A stretch of DNA of 64,000 bases from Litorimonas sp947503715 (GTDB taxonomy: Bacteria; Pseudomonadota; Alphaproteobacteria; Caulobacterales; Maricaulaceae): assembly GCF_050271975.1 (NCBI RefSeq), contig NZ_CP189850.1, positions 434,001 through 498,000 on the forward strand. Reading direction: 5' to 3'. Below are positions 16,104 through 24,811 of the stretch, in pieces. Position 1 is the stretch's first letter. Every line of letters starts with the position of its first letter. Under the pieces are notes generated by a model. The model was given only the letters and a program-made list of their open reading frames with translations. It was not told where the DNA came from and searched no databases. Position numbers and translations under genes: made by a program.

Positions 16104-16576
16104 ACTTCAAAAAAACAAGCTTACTTACCCTAATACTAATCTCAACTAATACATCGGCTAATGCCGATTTATTCTTTGATCCTGAAAGATCGGCTCAACT
16201 TTCCATTTTAATTCCAGTGGAAAGCGTTCGTCAAACGAGTGAGTATATCTGTGGTGATAGCGCATTATATATATCCGCTTTTGCAGCAACGAGCGATATA
16301 AACGGAAGCCGTGCATCTGTGTCGGGTAAAATCGTGTCAGCCAACCAGAGTCACGATATAAGTGAACATTTGACAAAATCTATTAACAGTGACGATCTTA
16401 TCTATAGGAGTATGAGCGTAAGATGCGGAGAGAGCTCTGGTGCTTTTGAGATAGTGTTTTCTTTAGGCAAATCATTTGAGGGCAACAAAAAAAGTAGAAT
16501 TGACAGTACATCTATTCAAGTTTTTTCAGATGGATTAGTGCTGGGATCTCGGTCAACGAAACGAAAACCCAAATAG
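16097..16576 (+). CDS. small secreted partner of cassette protein 1
   Basis: 159 residues with a signal peptide (about residues 1-23, ending TSANA), so it is exported to the periplasm or beyond. The mature domain has two cysteines (about residues 52 and 110), 58 apart. Its ATG lies in the stop region of the cassette protein (ATGTTAA overlap), giving tight coupling. It is more AT-rich than the chromosomal neighbours. It does not resemble any family I know, and differs from the partner of cassette 2, although both share a signal peptide plus C-x(53-57)-C layout. Immunity protein, chaperone or co-secreted subunit are all possible. Confidence 0.7.
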   Translation: MLNFKKTSLLTLILISTNTSANADLFFDPERSAQLSILIPVESVRQTSEYICGDSALYISAFAATSDINGSRASVSGKIVSANQSHDISEHLTKSINSDDLIYRSMSVRCGESSGAFEIVFSLGKSFEGNKKSRIDSTSIQVFSDGLVLGSRSTKRKPK

Positions 16577-16586
16577 ACTTAACGTT

Positions 16587-16797
16587 TCACCCCGCCGCGA
16601 TACTCTGCAAACTCTCTACTTCATAATCCCCTTCCGCCAGCGCTTTAATCGCCTCGACAGTAGCCTTGGCCGCAGCTGCGGTCGTGAAATAGGGGGTTTT
16701 TTGGGTGAGGGCTGTGCGGCGGAGGGATTTTGAATCCTCTAACGCCTGTTTGCCCGCCGTTGTATTGAAGACGAGCGCAATATCGCCGTTTTTCAGA
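16587..16797 (-). pseudogene. truncated duplicate of the carB 3' end
   Basis: On the minus strand this encodes the last 60 or so residues of CarB (KNGDIALVFNTTAGK through VESLQSIAAG), nearly the same as the end of the intact gene at 18143. Roughly one base in ten differs, mostly at third positions, and the stop is TGA instead of TAA. Homology ends near 16797, where the sequence changes to the region upstream of cassette 2. The spacing from the partner-gene stop to the carB stop (about 10-13 nt) is the same in both copies, so this is the far end of a duplicated unit, not a functional gene. Confidence 0.92.
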
Positions 16798-16817
16798 TCG
16801 ATGAAATATACTCTGGA

Positions 16818-17186
16818 TTGTACATTTACACATAACATCTCCTTAAATTACGAGTGTAATGCAACGGGAGAGGCACATGGATTTTTTGTTTATCGACACG
16901 GGTCCATCGGAGATCATTCGACATCTTACAACACCGCCCGCCGCGATTGTCCAACCGGTCGAAGTCGCACCACCGCCTGTCCGCCTCGCGTGTTATGCTT
17001 ATGTTGAGGGCAGCACACCAACAAGCTGCCCGCAAACTCCTCGAAATCCCACCGGCGTCACCGAAACAGGCGCGGGGCAGAGTCCGGATTTCAATCCGCT
17101 TAACGAGGAAGGAATGGATGACACCATTTTTGATGAGGAGACGGAAGAAGAACTGTTATGCTATGTGGAGCAAGATAAAGAGCGGG
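16818..17186 (+). repeat. direct repeat, copy 2 (promoter region plus conserved leader)
   Basis: Second copy of the repeat at 15151-15519, offset by 1667 nt with no gaps. Identity ends sharply at 17186 in the coding sequence. Confidence 0.9.
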
Positions 17187-17713
17187 GGGTGGACCGCCTT
17201 GCGCAAGAGTTTAATGAAGCATTACAATCAGATATTTCTGCTGGATTTGCTGAATCGGAATTAGAACATGGGGCGTTAATTGTGACATTCGAAGGTCGTA
17301 CTTTTATTCTTGCTAGGGTAACAGGAAATGAAAACAGTATACCATTTAGAGTATTGACAGAGGGAGGAACTAGCTTAGCTGCAAATAGCTTGTCTTTTGA
17401 ACACGTTGTTGGCATCATTCACCGCCACCCGCCTTCTGATCTGTCGACATTGAGCGCAAGAATAGGGGACGATGCATTTAATAGAGGTCCTTCAACTGGC
17501 GATCTAGCAACGGCAGAAACTATTAGTCAATTAGGCGGCGGGCAAAATGTTGCAACCTATATCATTTCACCAGATGGAGATTTACTAGAATATGAAGGCT
17601 ATGTTCAGCCTTCGTGGGCAAGAGAGTCCTATAGTGATGATGAAATAAAAGAATTAATCGAAGCGGCAACAGAAGCTAACCTTCTGGACGCCATGGGAGA
17701 TTGTATATTATGA
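16877..17713 (+). CDS. polymorphic cassette protein 2: conserved leader plus JAMM/DUF4329-like C-terminal domain
   Basis: 278 residues. The first 100 residues match cassette protein 1 with about five substitutions. The remainder diverges fully in DNA but follows the same plan: Glu130 (LEHG, the same position as in copy 1), His182-x-His184-Pro, Ser206-x-x-Asp209 in GPSTGDLATAE, and YIISPDGDLLEY. The E / HxHP / SxxD set is the JAMM (JAB/MPN+) metalloprotease signature, here with a long insertion between HxHP and SxxD as in DUF4329-like proteins. The C-terminal half is AT-rich. The stop overlaps the partner's ATG (ATGA). Start at ATG 16877 with GGGAGAGG upstream. Confidence 0.75.
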   Translation: MDFLFIDTGPSEIIRHLTTPPAAIVQPVEVAPPPVRLACYAYVEGSTPTSCPQTPRNPTGVTETGAGQSPDFNPLNEEGMDDTIFDEETEEELLCYVEQDKERGVDRLAQEFNEALQSDISAGFAESELEHGALIVTFEGRTFILARVTGNENSIPFRVLTEGGTSLAANSLSFEHVVGIIHRHPPSDLSTLSARIGDDAFNRGPSTGDLATAETISQLGGGQNVATYIISPDGDLLEYEGYVQPSWARESYSDDEIKELIEAATEANLLDAMGDCIL

Positions 17714-18129
17714 AGTTAAATAAAATCGGTCTATCGACAATCGTCTCTATACTTTTAGCTAATAATGCGCTTGCATCAAATTCTTCTGCTGTAAATATAA
17801 TGACTAGATGTGAATCTGTTACAGGTATATTTCTTTATGAAAATCTAGGCGAAGAAAAATATTTAAATACATATGTTAAATTAGAAGGCGTTTCTAACCC
17901 CTACAATTACACTAACCAAATCTCGTCATTTTTCAAAAAACACGGACTGCAATCGAAATTAGAAATTGGTTGCTTAGCAAATGCCGAAGGCATTGCTATA
18001 CGCTATGAAGATTCAAATAATAACTCCACAATCATACAAATTGATAATGACGGAAGACTTTTAAACTATAAAGAGACGCCTGGCTTTAAAATCAATGTCG
18101 AAAAAGCTATAAACATATCGGAAGATTAA
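17710..18129 (+). CDS. small secreted partner of cassette protein 2
   Basis: 139 residues: signal peptide (about residues 1-22, ending NNALA) and a mature domain with two cysteines (34 and 88). The ATG overlaps the TGA of the cassette protein by 4 nt. A TTG three codons upstream is in frame but less likely. Base composition is markedly AT-rich, unlike carB next door. No family recognised. The sequence differs from the partner of cassette 1 while the general plan is the same, so it appears to have been exchanged together with the C-terminal half of its cassette protein. It converges on carB with 13 nt between stops. Confidence 0.72.
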   Translation: MKLNKIGLSTIVSILLANNALASNSSAVNIMTRCESVTGIFLYENLGEEKYLNTYVKLEGVSNPYNYTNQISSFFKKHGLQSKLEIGCLANAEGIAIRYEDSNNNSTIIQIDNDGRLLNYKETPGFKINVEKAINISED

Positions 18130-18142
18130 AGCTTTTTTTGGC

Positions 18143-21100
18143 TTACCCCGCCGCAATACTCTGCAAACTCTCCACCTCGTAATCCCCTTCCGCCAGCGCT
18201 TTAATCGCCTCTACCGTAGCCTTCGCGGCGGCGGCGGTTGTGAAATAGGGGATTTTTTGGGTGAGGGCTGTGCGGCGGAGGGATTTTGAATCCTCTAGCG
18301 CTTGCTTGCCCGCCGTTGTGTTGAACACGAGCGCGATGTCGCCGTTTTTCATGGCATCGACAATATGCGGGCGACCTTCATGGACTTTGCGGACATATTC
18401 GACTTCTACACCATTTTCGCGCAGGAATTTCGTTGTCCCGCCCGTGGCGATAATTGTGAACCCAAGCGCGATGAGGTCTTTGGCGAGGCCGACCATGATC
18501 GGTTTATGATCTTCGCGCACGGAGATGAAGACTTTGCCTGATTTCGGCAGGTTCACACCGCCGCCAAGCTGACTCTTCGCAAAGGCCAGTCCGAAATTAT
18601 CGGCCAGTCCCATGACTTCACCCGTGGACCGCATTTCCGGCCCGAGGACTGTGTCCACACCCGGGAAGCGGGCAAAGGGGAAGACGGCTTCTTTCACCGC
18701 AATATATTTCTGCGGGCGGAGAGTGAGATCGAAATCCGAGAGTTTCGCGCCCGCCATAACTTTCGCCGCGATATTCGCAACTGGAAGCCCAATGGCTTTC
18801 GCGACAAAGGGGACTGTGCGGGACGCTCGCGGGTTCACCTCAATCAGATAAACAACGCCGTCTTTCACGGCGAATTGCGTGTTCATAAACCCAACCACGC
18901 CGAGTTCCAGCGCCAGCGCCTCAGCCTGCCGACCCAGTTCCGCGACAATGTCGTCTGATAATGTATAGGGCGGAAGGGAGCAGGCACTGTCGCCGGAATG
19001 GACGCCGGCTTCTTCGATATGTTCCATGATACCCGCGACGAAAACTTCTTCCCCGTCACAGATGACGTCGACATCGACTTCCACCGCATCGCGGAGATAT
19101 TGGTCGATGAGGAGCGGGGATTTGCCGGAAACTTTGACGGCTTCATTGATATAGCGTTTTAATTCCGCATCCGAGTCCACAATCTCCATCCCGCGTCCAC
19201 CGAGGACGTTGGACGGGCGAAGGACGAGCGGATAACCGACGATATCGGCAGCCGCTTGGGCTTCTTTCGCATTGCGGGCGATGGCGTTATTAGGTTGCTT
19301 CAAGCCGAGTGTGTCGACGAGGTCTTTGAACCGTTCCCGGTCTTCCGCACGGTCCAAGGCATCGCGTTTTGTGCCCAATAATGGAATACCATTAGCTTCC
19401 AAGGCTTCGGCGAGTTTCAAGGGGGTCTGCCCGCCGAACTGGACGATGACGCCGAGCAGTTCACCGGACTGCATTTCGCCGTGAATTAATTCCAGCACAT
19501 CTTCTTCGCTGAGCGGTTCAAAATAGAGACGGTCTGAAGTATCGTAATCGGTGGAAACAGTTTCTGGGTTACAATTGACCATGATGGATTCAATATCCAT
19601 TTCCGCCATGGCATAGGCCGCGTGGCAGCAGCAATAATCAAACTCAATCCCCTGGCCAATGCGGTTAGGGCCGCCCCCGAGGATAACGACTTTCTTGCGG
19701 TCAGAGACGCGGGCTTCATTCGCAACTTCACCGCCAAAGCTCGGCATCTCATATGTGGAATACATGTAAGGTGTCTTCGCCGCGAATTCCGCTGCGCAGG
19801 TGTCGACGCGTTTATAGACAGGACGGACTCCCGCTTTGTGCCGCGCCTTGCGGACTGCGCGTTCCGCTTTGCCCGTCAATGTTCCGATACGGGCATCAGA
19901 AAAGCCTTCGGATTTGATGGCCCGCCATGTTGCGGCGTCCTTAGGTAAACCCTTCTCGGTGAGCCATCTTTCGGCTTTCACAATGGCTTCAAACTGGCGC
20001 AGGAACCACGGATCGAAACTCGTGTATTGCTGGACTTTTTCGACAGAGAAACCCGCGCGGAAGGCTTGCGCGATGACGAGAATGCGGTCCGGTGCTTGAA
20101 TAGAGAGGCGGGATTTCAGAAGGGCAGAAATTTCTTCCGGATCATCCGTGCCCAGATCAATTTCGTCCAGACCTTCCAGATCGGTTTCGAGAGATCGCAG
20201 GGCTTTCTGCAAACTCTCCGCAAAGGTCCGGCCAATCGCCATAGCTTCACCGACAGATCGCATAGCCGTTGTCAGGATAGGCTCCGAGCCCGGGAATTTT
20301 TCGAAGGCAAAGCGGGGAATTTTAGTGACGACATAATCAATGGTCGGCTCAAATGCGGCAGGCGTTGCGCCCGTGATGTCATTATCCAGTTCATCCAATG
20401 TGTAGCCGACGGCGAGTTTCGCCGCGATTTTCGCAATGGGGAAACCTGTCGCTTTGGAGGCCAGCGCCGAGGACCGCGAGACACGCGGATTCATCTCGAT
20501 CACGACCATACGGCCGTCTTTCGGATTAATACCGAACTGAACATTCGACCCGCCCGTCTCGACGCCAATTTCGCGGAGGACCGCGATGGAGGCATTCCGC
20601 ATCATCTGGTATTCTTTATCCGTGAGGGTCAGTGCGGGGGCGACTGTAATCGAGTCGCCCGTATGAACACCCATCGGATCAATATTTTCAATCGCGCAGA
20701 TGATGATGCAATTATCCGCCTTGTCGCGAACAACCTCCATCTCATATTCTTTCCACCCCAACAGGCTCTCATCAATCAGGACTTCATTCGTCGGAGACGC
20801 CGCGAGGCCGGAGCGGACGATTTCTTCAAACTCCTGATGATTATAGGCGACGCCTCCACCCGTGCCGCCCATGGTGAATGCCGGACGGATAATGGCGGGC
20901 AGTCCCGTTTCAGGGAGTTTGCGAACGGCTTCTGCGACGCCTTCGGCAATATTAGCTTCCCCGTCAGGACCGATCGGAGCCGTAATGATGTTGGCACGGG
21001 GATTTTCGAGACCGATCTTCGTCATGGCCTTCGCAAAACGGTCGCGGCTCTCGGCTTTATCAATCACATCCGCTTTCGCACCGATCATTTCGACCCCGTG

Positions 21101-21430
21101 CTTTTCCAGCGCGCCCATTTCTTCCAGTGCCAGTGCCGTGTTCAGTGCCGTCTGCCCGCCCATTGTCGGCAGCAACGCATCCGGTTTCTCAATCGCGATA
21201 ATTTTCTCGACAATTTCGGGCGTGATCGGTTCGACATAGGTCGCATCCGCCATGCCCGGATCGGTCATGATCGTGGCAGGGTTCGAGTTAACGAGAATGA
21301 CGCGATAACCTTCATCGCGGAGCGCTTTGCAGGCCTGCACACCGGAGTAATCAAACTCACAGGCTTGGCCGATAATAATAGGGCCAGCCCCGATGATCAG
21401 GATGGAGGAAATGTCGGTCCGTTTAGGCAT
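18143..21430 (-). CDS. carB: carbamoyl-phosphate synthase large subunit
   Basis: About 1095 residues. Makes carbamoyl phosphate from bicarbonate, ATP and glutamine-derived ammonia, with CarA, for pyrimidine and arginine synthesis. Two homologous ATP-grasp halves are clear: ILIIGAGPIIIGQACEFDYSG starts the first and VVILGGGPNRIGQGIEFDYC the second, each followed by an SNPATIMTD/NCNPETVSTD loop. The MGS-type allosteric domain closes the protein. Start placed at ATG 21430 (MPKRTDISS), matching family N-termini; the open frame upstream is not conserved-looking. Its last 210 nt are duplicated at 16587. carA is 3.4 kb away, with plus-strand genes between. Confidence 0.97.
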   Translation of the reverse strand: MPKRTDISSILIIGAGPIIIGQACEFDYSGVQACKALRDEGYRVILVNSNPATIMTDPGMADATYVEPITPEIVEKIIAIEKPDALLPTMGGQTALNTALALEEMGALEKHGVEMIGAKADVIDKAESRDRFAKAMTKIGLENPRANIITAPIGPDGEANIAEGVAEAVRKLPETGLPAIIRPAFTMGGTGGGVAYNHQEFEEIVRSGLAASPTNEVLIDESLLGWKEYEMEVVRDKADNCIIICAIENIDPMGVHTGDSITVAPALTLTDKEYQMMRNASIAVLREIGVETGGSNVQFGINPKDGRMVVIEMNPRVSRSSALASKATGFPIAKIAAKLAVGYTLDELDNDITGATPAAFEPTIDYVVTKIPRFAFEKFPGSEPILTTAMRSVGEAMAIGRTFAESLQKALRSLETDLEGLDEIDLGTDDPEEISALLKSRLSIQAPDRILVIAQAFRAGFSVEKVQQYTSFDPWFLRQFEAIVKAERWLTEKGLPKDAATWRAIKSEGFSDARIGTLTGKAERAVRKARHKAGVRPVYKRVDTCAAEFAAKTPYMYSTYEMPSFGGEVANEARVSDRKKVVILGGGPNRIGQGIEFDYCCCHAAYAMAEMDIESIMVNCNPETVSTDYDTSDRLYFEPLSEEDVLELIHGEMQSGELLGVIVQFGGQTPLKLAEALEANGIPLLGTKRDALDRAEDRERFKDLVDTLGLKQPNNAIARNAKEAQAAADIVGYPLVLRPSNVLGGRGMEIVDSDAELKRYINEAVKVSGKSPLLIDQYLRDAVEVDVDVICDGEEVFVAGIMEHIEEAGVHSGDSACSLPPYTLSDDIVAELGRQAEALALELGVVGFMNTQFAVKDGVVYLIEVNPRASRTVPFVAKAIGLPVANIAAKVMAGAKLSDFDLTLRPQKYIAVKEAVFPFARFPGVDTVLGPEMRSTGEVMGLADNFGLAFAKSQLGGGVNLPKSGKVFISVREDHKPIMVGLAKDLIALGFTIIATGGTTKFLRENGVEVEYVRKVHEGRPHIVDAMKNGDIALVFNTTAGKQALEDSKSLRRTALTQKIPYFTTAAAAKATVEAIKALAEGDYEVESLQSIAAG

Positions 21431-21634
21431 GAGGCTCGTATCCGTGCGGGCGAAAAAGCAAATTGCTTCGCCATAATGATATGGGCGCAGCCATGCAAGA
21501 GAGCGTCGCTGACAAAGGCGTGGAAAAGCGATTTTTCTACGCTCATTCAGGCGCAAAGACTTAAAAGGCCTTCGTTTCGGCTTTGCCTTTCGACTTCGGA
21601 CGGGTAGTCTGCACTAATAGCGTGGAGAGTGAGC

Positions 21635-22606
21635 ATGGTTTACAGACGGCAATATGGCGGGCAGCGGCCCTCACGGCGAGTCGTCCGCAGACCTGCTCCT
21701 GCGCAATTCGGGCGTTCCAGAAGCGGTGGGTCAAGCGTCGCGCGGTCTATGCTGGGCGGCGGGCGGCGACGCGGCGGGTTTCGGTGGCAAATCATGCTGC
21801 TCTTCGCGATCGGGGCGGGCATATATTATTTCATGAATCAGGAAACCGTACCCCTGACGGGGCGCAGTCAACTACGAACGATGGAACCGGCGCAGGAAAT
21901 GCAGCTCGGCCTGCAATCCTATCAACAGATCCTCAGCGATTCGAAAGTCCTGTCGGGCAATGAGCCCGTCGTTCAAGCCGTGCGCCAAATCGGGGACAGG
22001 CTGGCCACAACAGCCGACCAGATGCTGGTTGCGGAAACGGGCAAACCATCCGGTTTTGACTGGGCAGTGAATGTTATCGACAGCGAACAAGCCAATGCTT
22101 TTGCCCTGCCCGGCGGCTATTCCGCGATCTATACGGGGCTCATTCCGATTGCCGAAAATGAAGACGGTTTGGCGGTCGTCATGGGGCACGAGATCGCGCA
22201 TGCCCTCGCCCATCACGGCGCGGAGCGAATGGCGCAACAAAATATGCAACGGATTGTCGGCGCAGGGGTCTCCCTCGGAGCGGGCGGAATGGATGCCGGA
22301 GCCCAACGTGCGGTCATGGGCGTGTTTGGCGGGATCAGCCAATATGGCTACGCCCTGCCCTTTTCCCGCAAACATGAATCTGAAGCCGATTATATCGGTC
22401 TGCTCCTCGTCGCGCGCGCCTGCTATGATCCGCGTGAGGCCCCAAAACTGTGGGAACGTATGGGAGCCAATGCCGGCGCAACACCACCGGAATTTCAAAG
22501 CACCCATCCCAGCCCGGAAACCCGCGTCGCGGATTTCAAACGCTGGATGCCGGAAGCGATAGAACTCTACAATTACAACTGCCCGACCAAAATTTCGATA
22601 CGTTAG
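21635..22606 (+). CDS. M48-family zinc metalloprotease, membrane-anchored
   Basis: About 323 residues. A basic Arg/Gly-rich cytoplasmic tail (about residues 1-48) precedes a single transmembrane helix (IMLLFAIGAGIYYFM), and the protease domain faces the periplasm. The zinc site is HEIAH in VVMGHEIAHALAHHG, with the third ligand in KHESEADYIG, and the usual THPSPETRVADF near the C-terminus. It resembles the envelope quality-control proteases YcaL/LoiP. ATG 21635 was preferred to GTG 21629 because GGAG lies 7 nt upstream of the ATG. Confidence 0.9.
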   Translation: MVYRRQYGGQRPSRRVVRRPAPAQFGRSRSGGSSVARSMLGGGRRRGGFRWQIMLLFAIGAGIYYFMNQETVPLTGRSQLRTMEPAQEMQLGLQSYQQILSDSKVLSGNEPVVQAVRQIGDRLATTADQMLVAETGKPSGFDWAVNVIDSEQANAFALPGGYSAIYTGLIPIAENEDGLAVVMGHEIAHALAHHGAERMAQQNMQRIVGAGVSLGAGGMDAGAQRAVMGVFGGISQYGYALPFSRKHESEADYIGLLLVARACYDPREAPKLWERMGANAGATPPEFQSTHPSPETRVADFKRWMPEAIELYNYNCPTKISIR

Positions 22607-22611
22607 TTGCG

Positions 22612-23403
22612 ATGACCAATGAAGACAAATCTGTCGAAAAAAGCATGGGGTGGTTAAGATGGTTTCTAATGGCCGTCGCAATTTCAGGGATAGCCATTTT
22701 CACGCTCATCTTTGTAAGTAGCTTTGCAGATAGAGACGATATTCAAAAAGTTGCGGTTTTTGCAATCCAAAGCAAAGTACAGGCCGAAGTCAGTACCCAT
22801 CACCCAAATATCCAAACCGATAATTTTATTGAGGGGGCAGAGCGCCTGAGAGGTAAATTCGGCGATCGTGGAAAAGCATTTCAGGCCGCATTGGGTGCCA
22901 AAGTCGATATCGCAGTGGCGGAAGCAATCTCCCGGTATTTCGAATGCGAAACCGTAACACCCGAGCGTCAATCCGCCGTTACAGGTTTTTTCAAAAACAA
23001 GAATGCAACCGCTCTTAAAATTTCCGAAAAACTCGAATCGTTTATCAAAGGAAAATATGACGCGACGGTTTCAGGATTAATCCGCGACATTCGAATTTTC
23101 TCGGGCGTCAACATTCTGGCATTCGCCCTCATTCTATTGCTGGCATGGGTGCGCCCCGGCGCACGCTTCCATTTATCACTGCCTGCAGGCTTGTTGCTCA
23201 TATCGGCTATAGTAACGATCTGCCTTTATATCTTCGGGCAAAATTGGTTTTATACATTGTTACTCGGGAATTTCTGGGGCTTCTCATATATGATATATAT
23301 GGGCGTTATTTTTGCCCTGACTTTGGACATCACACTTAATCATGGACGAATTACAACGACCATCCTGAACGAAATTTCTAATATTAGTATTTTTCCCTGT
23401 TGA
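22612..23403 (+). CDS. hypothetical inner-membrane protein
   Basis: 263 residues. One transmembrane helix near the N-terminus (about residues 18-42), a soluble, charged 110-residue segment, then three or so helices in the C-terminal third (ILAFALILLLAWV, LLLISAIVTICLYIF, and a last one before the tail). The soluble part may form a helical periplasmic domain. No family recognised. It starts 6 nt after the M48 protease stop, so it is probably co-transcribed and may be a partner or substrate adaptor of that protease, which is inference from position only. Confidence 0.65.
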   Translation: MTNEDKSVEKSMGWLRWFLMAVAISGIAIFTLIFVSSFADRDDIQKVAVFAIQSKVQAEVSTHHPNIQTDNFIEGAERLRGKFGDRGKAFQAALGAKVDIAVAEAISRYFECETVTPERQSAVTGFFKNKNATALKISEKLESFIKGKYDATVSGLIRDIRIFSGVNILAFALILLLAWVRPGARFHLSLPAGLLLISAIVTICLYIFGQNWFYTLLLGNFWGFSYMIYMGVIFALTLDITLNHGRITTTILNEISNISIFPC

Positions 23404-23419
23404 GAGTTAGGAAAATGAT

Positions 23420-24442
23420 ATGACCGATACCGTTCTTGTTACCGGAATTTCCGGTTTTATTGCCTCCCACGTTGCGGCGGGATTGCTTGCCAAAGGCTAT
23501 GCCGTGCGGGGGACTGTTCGCAATAAGGTCAAGGGCGAGCGGATTGTTGAGGCGCTGGCAGAACACAGCTCGGACACCTCCCGTTTGGAGTTAGTTGAGG
23601 CCGATCTCGACTCGGATGTAGGCTGGAAGACGGCCGTGAAAGATTGCCGTTTCGTTCAACATATCGCGTCACCCTTTCCAATGGATGCCCCCTCTAACCG
23701 TGAAGCCCTCGTCCCTGCGGCGCGGGCAGGCGCGATGCGCGTTATTGAACAAGCCATCGGCGCGGGCGCAGAACGCGTCGTGATGACATCCTCCATGGTG
23801 TCGATGATGGGACAGCCAGGACGCGGCGAGCATATGCGTGTCAAAGAAGAGGATTGGTCCGATCCGGATTGGAAACCGCTAACGGCCTATCCCGTCTCGA
23901 AGACACGGGCGGAATTGGCGGTTTGGGATTATGCGGCGGCGCAGAACGTAAAGGACAGAATCACAACGGTGTGCCCCGGGCTCGTCTTTGGACCAGACAC
24001 ATATGACAATGGTGGAGCTTCGCTCGGTATTATCAAAGGCCTGTTTAGTGGAAAGTTTCCCATGATGCCACGTATTGCCTATCCGGTTGTCGATGTACGC
24101 GATTGCGCCTCGCTCCACATCAAAGCGATGACGGCAGAGGCAGCCGGCGGGCGGCGGTTAATAGCGGCGTCCAACACATTATGGATTTCCGATATCGCAG
24201 CCATTCTCCGCGAGGCCTATCCCAAAGCCAAACTGCCCACCCGCGAGATGCCGGACTTTATGGTGAAGATCGGCAGTTTCTTCGATACGACAATCAAGAG
24301 CATTGTACCGGATGTAGGCGTCTTTCACGAAGCTGACGCCGCTTACGTCACGGCCCTAACGGGCGTCGTCCCACGCCCAGCAAAAGACGCCGTCCTGGCC
24401 GCAGCCGGGAGTTTGATGGAGAATGGGCGGATGACAATCTAG
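23420..24442 (+). CDS. NAD(P)-dependent epimerase/aldehyde reductase, extended SDR family
   Basis: 340 residues. Rossmann motif TGISGFIASHVAAGLLAKGY at the N-terminus, the VRGTVRN segment that favours NADP, MTSSMVSMMG carrying the catalytic Ser, and YPVSKTRAE with the Tyr-x-x-x-Lys pair. This is the dihydroflavonol-4-reductase-like branch, which reduces aldehydes or ketones. The physiological substrate is not evident. It follows the membrane-protein gene by 16 nt. Confidence 0.88.
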   Translation: MTDTVLVTGISGFIASHVAAGLLAKGYAVRGTVRNKVKGERIVEALAEHSSDTSRLELVEADLDSDVGWKTAVKDCRFVQHIASPFPMDAPSNREALVPAARAGAMRVIEQAIGAGAERVVMTSSMVSMMGQPGRGEHMRVKEEDWSDPDWKPLTAYPVSKTRAELAVWDYAAAQNVKDRITTVCPGLVFGPDTYDNGGASLGIIKGLFSGKFPMMPRIAYPVVDVRDCASLHIKAMTAEAAGGRRLIAASNTLWISDIAAILREAYPKAKLPTREMPDFMVKIGSFFDTTIKSIVPDVGVFHEADAAYVTALTGVVPRPAKDAVLAAAGSLMENGRMTI

Positions 24443-24466
24443 TTCTCAGCAGTCTATCCATGGCCC

Positions 24467-24811
24467 ATGCGTGACTTCGTACAAAAATATGAAAAACTCG
24501 TACTTTATCTCATAAGAATTCCGACACGCTTTTTGATGATGTATCTTGGAGCCAATGACTCGGGAATAGTGTCAGCTATTCAACTCACTTTATTTAGTTT
24601 GTGCCTCATAGCCTGTGTAAAACGCGCCCCGACAACTCTGTTACGTCCCCAAATATTAGCGCATGAGAATTTTCGAACGGGTCAGACAGTTAAACCAAAT
24701 ACGGTATGGCAGCGCCTTGATTGGAACAGATTAAAACTGACCGCGAAGCACTTTGTTAGTGCCTTTGCAATGGCTGCTATATTCTATTCTCTTGGAAAGT
24801 TTCTCTTCTAA
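24467..24811 (+). CDS. hypothetical small membrane protein
   Basis: 114 residues with two hydrophobic segments (about residues 38-52 and near the C-terminus, ending AAIFYSLGKFLF). No family recognised and no clear ribosome site before the ATG. It is AT-richer than its neighbours. Its last 4 nt overlap the 3' end of carA on the other strand. Low certainty that it is expressed. Confidence 0.4.
   Translation: MRDFVQKYEKLVLYLIRIPTRFLMMYLGANDSGIVSAIQLTLFSLCLIACVKRAPTTLLRPQILAHENFRTGQTVKPNTVWQRLDWNRLKLTAKHFVSAFAMAAIFYSLGKFLF

Noticed and set aside
15210..18129. Classical Rhs or CdiA toxin locus
   Set aside because: No YD repeats, filamentous haemagglutinin repeats, PAAR domain or two-partner transporter are present; only the exchange pattern is shared.
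20027..21607. A 526-codon open frame antisense to carB
   Set aside because: Lies fully inside carB and mirrors its codon use; no motif in the translation.
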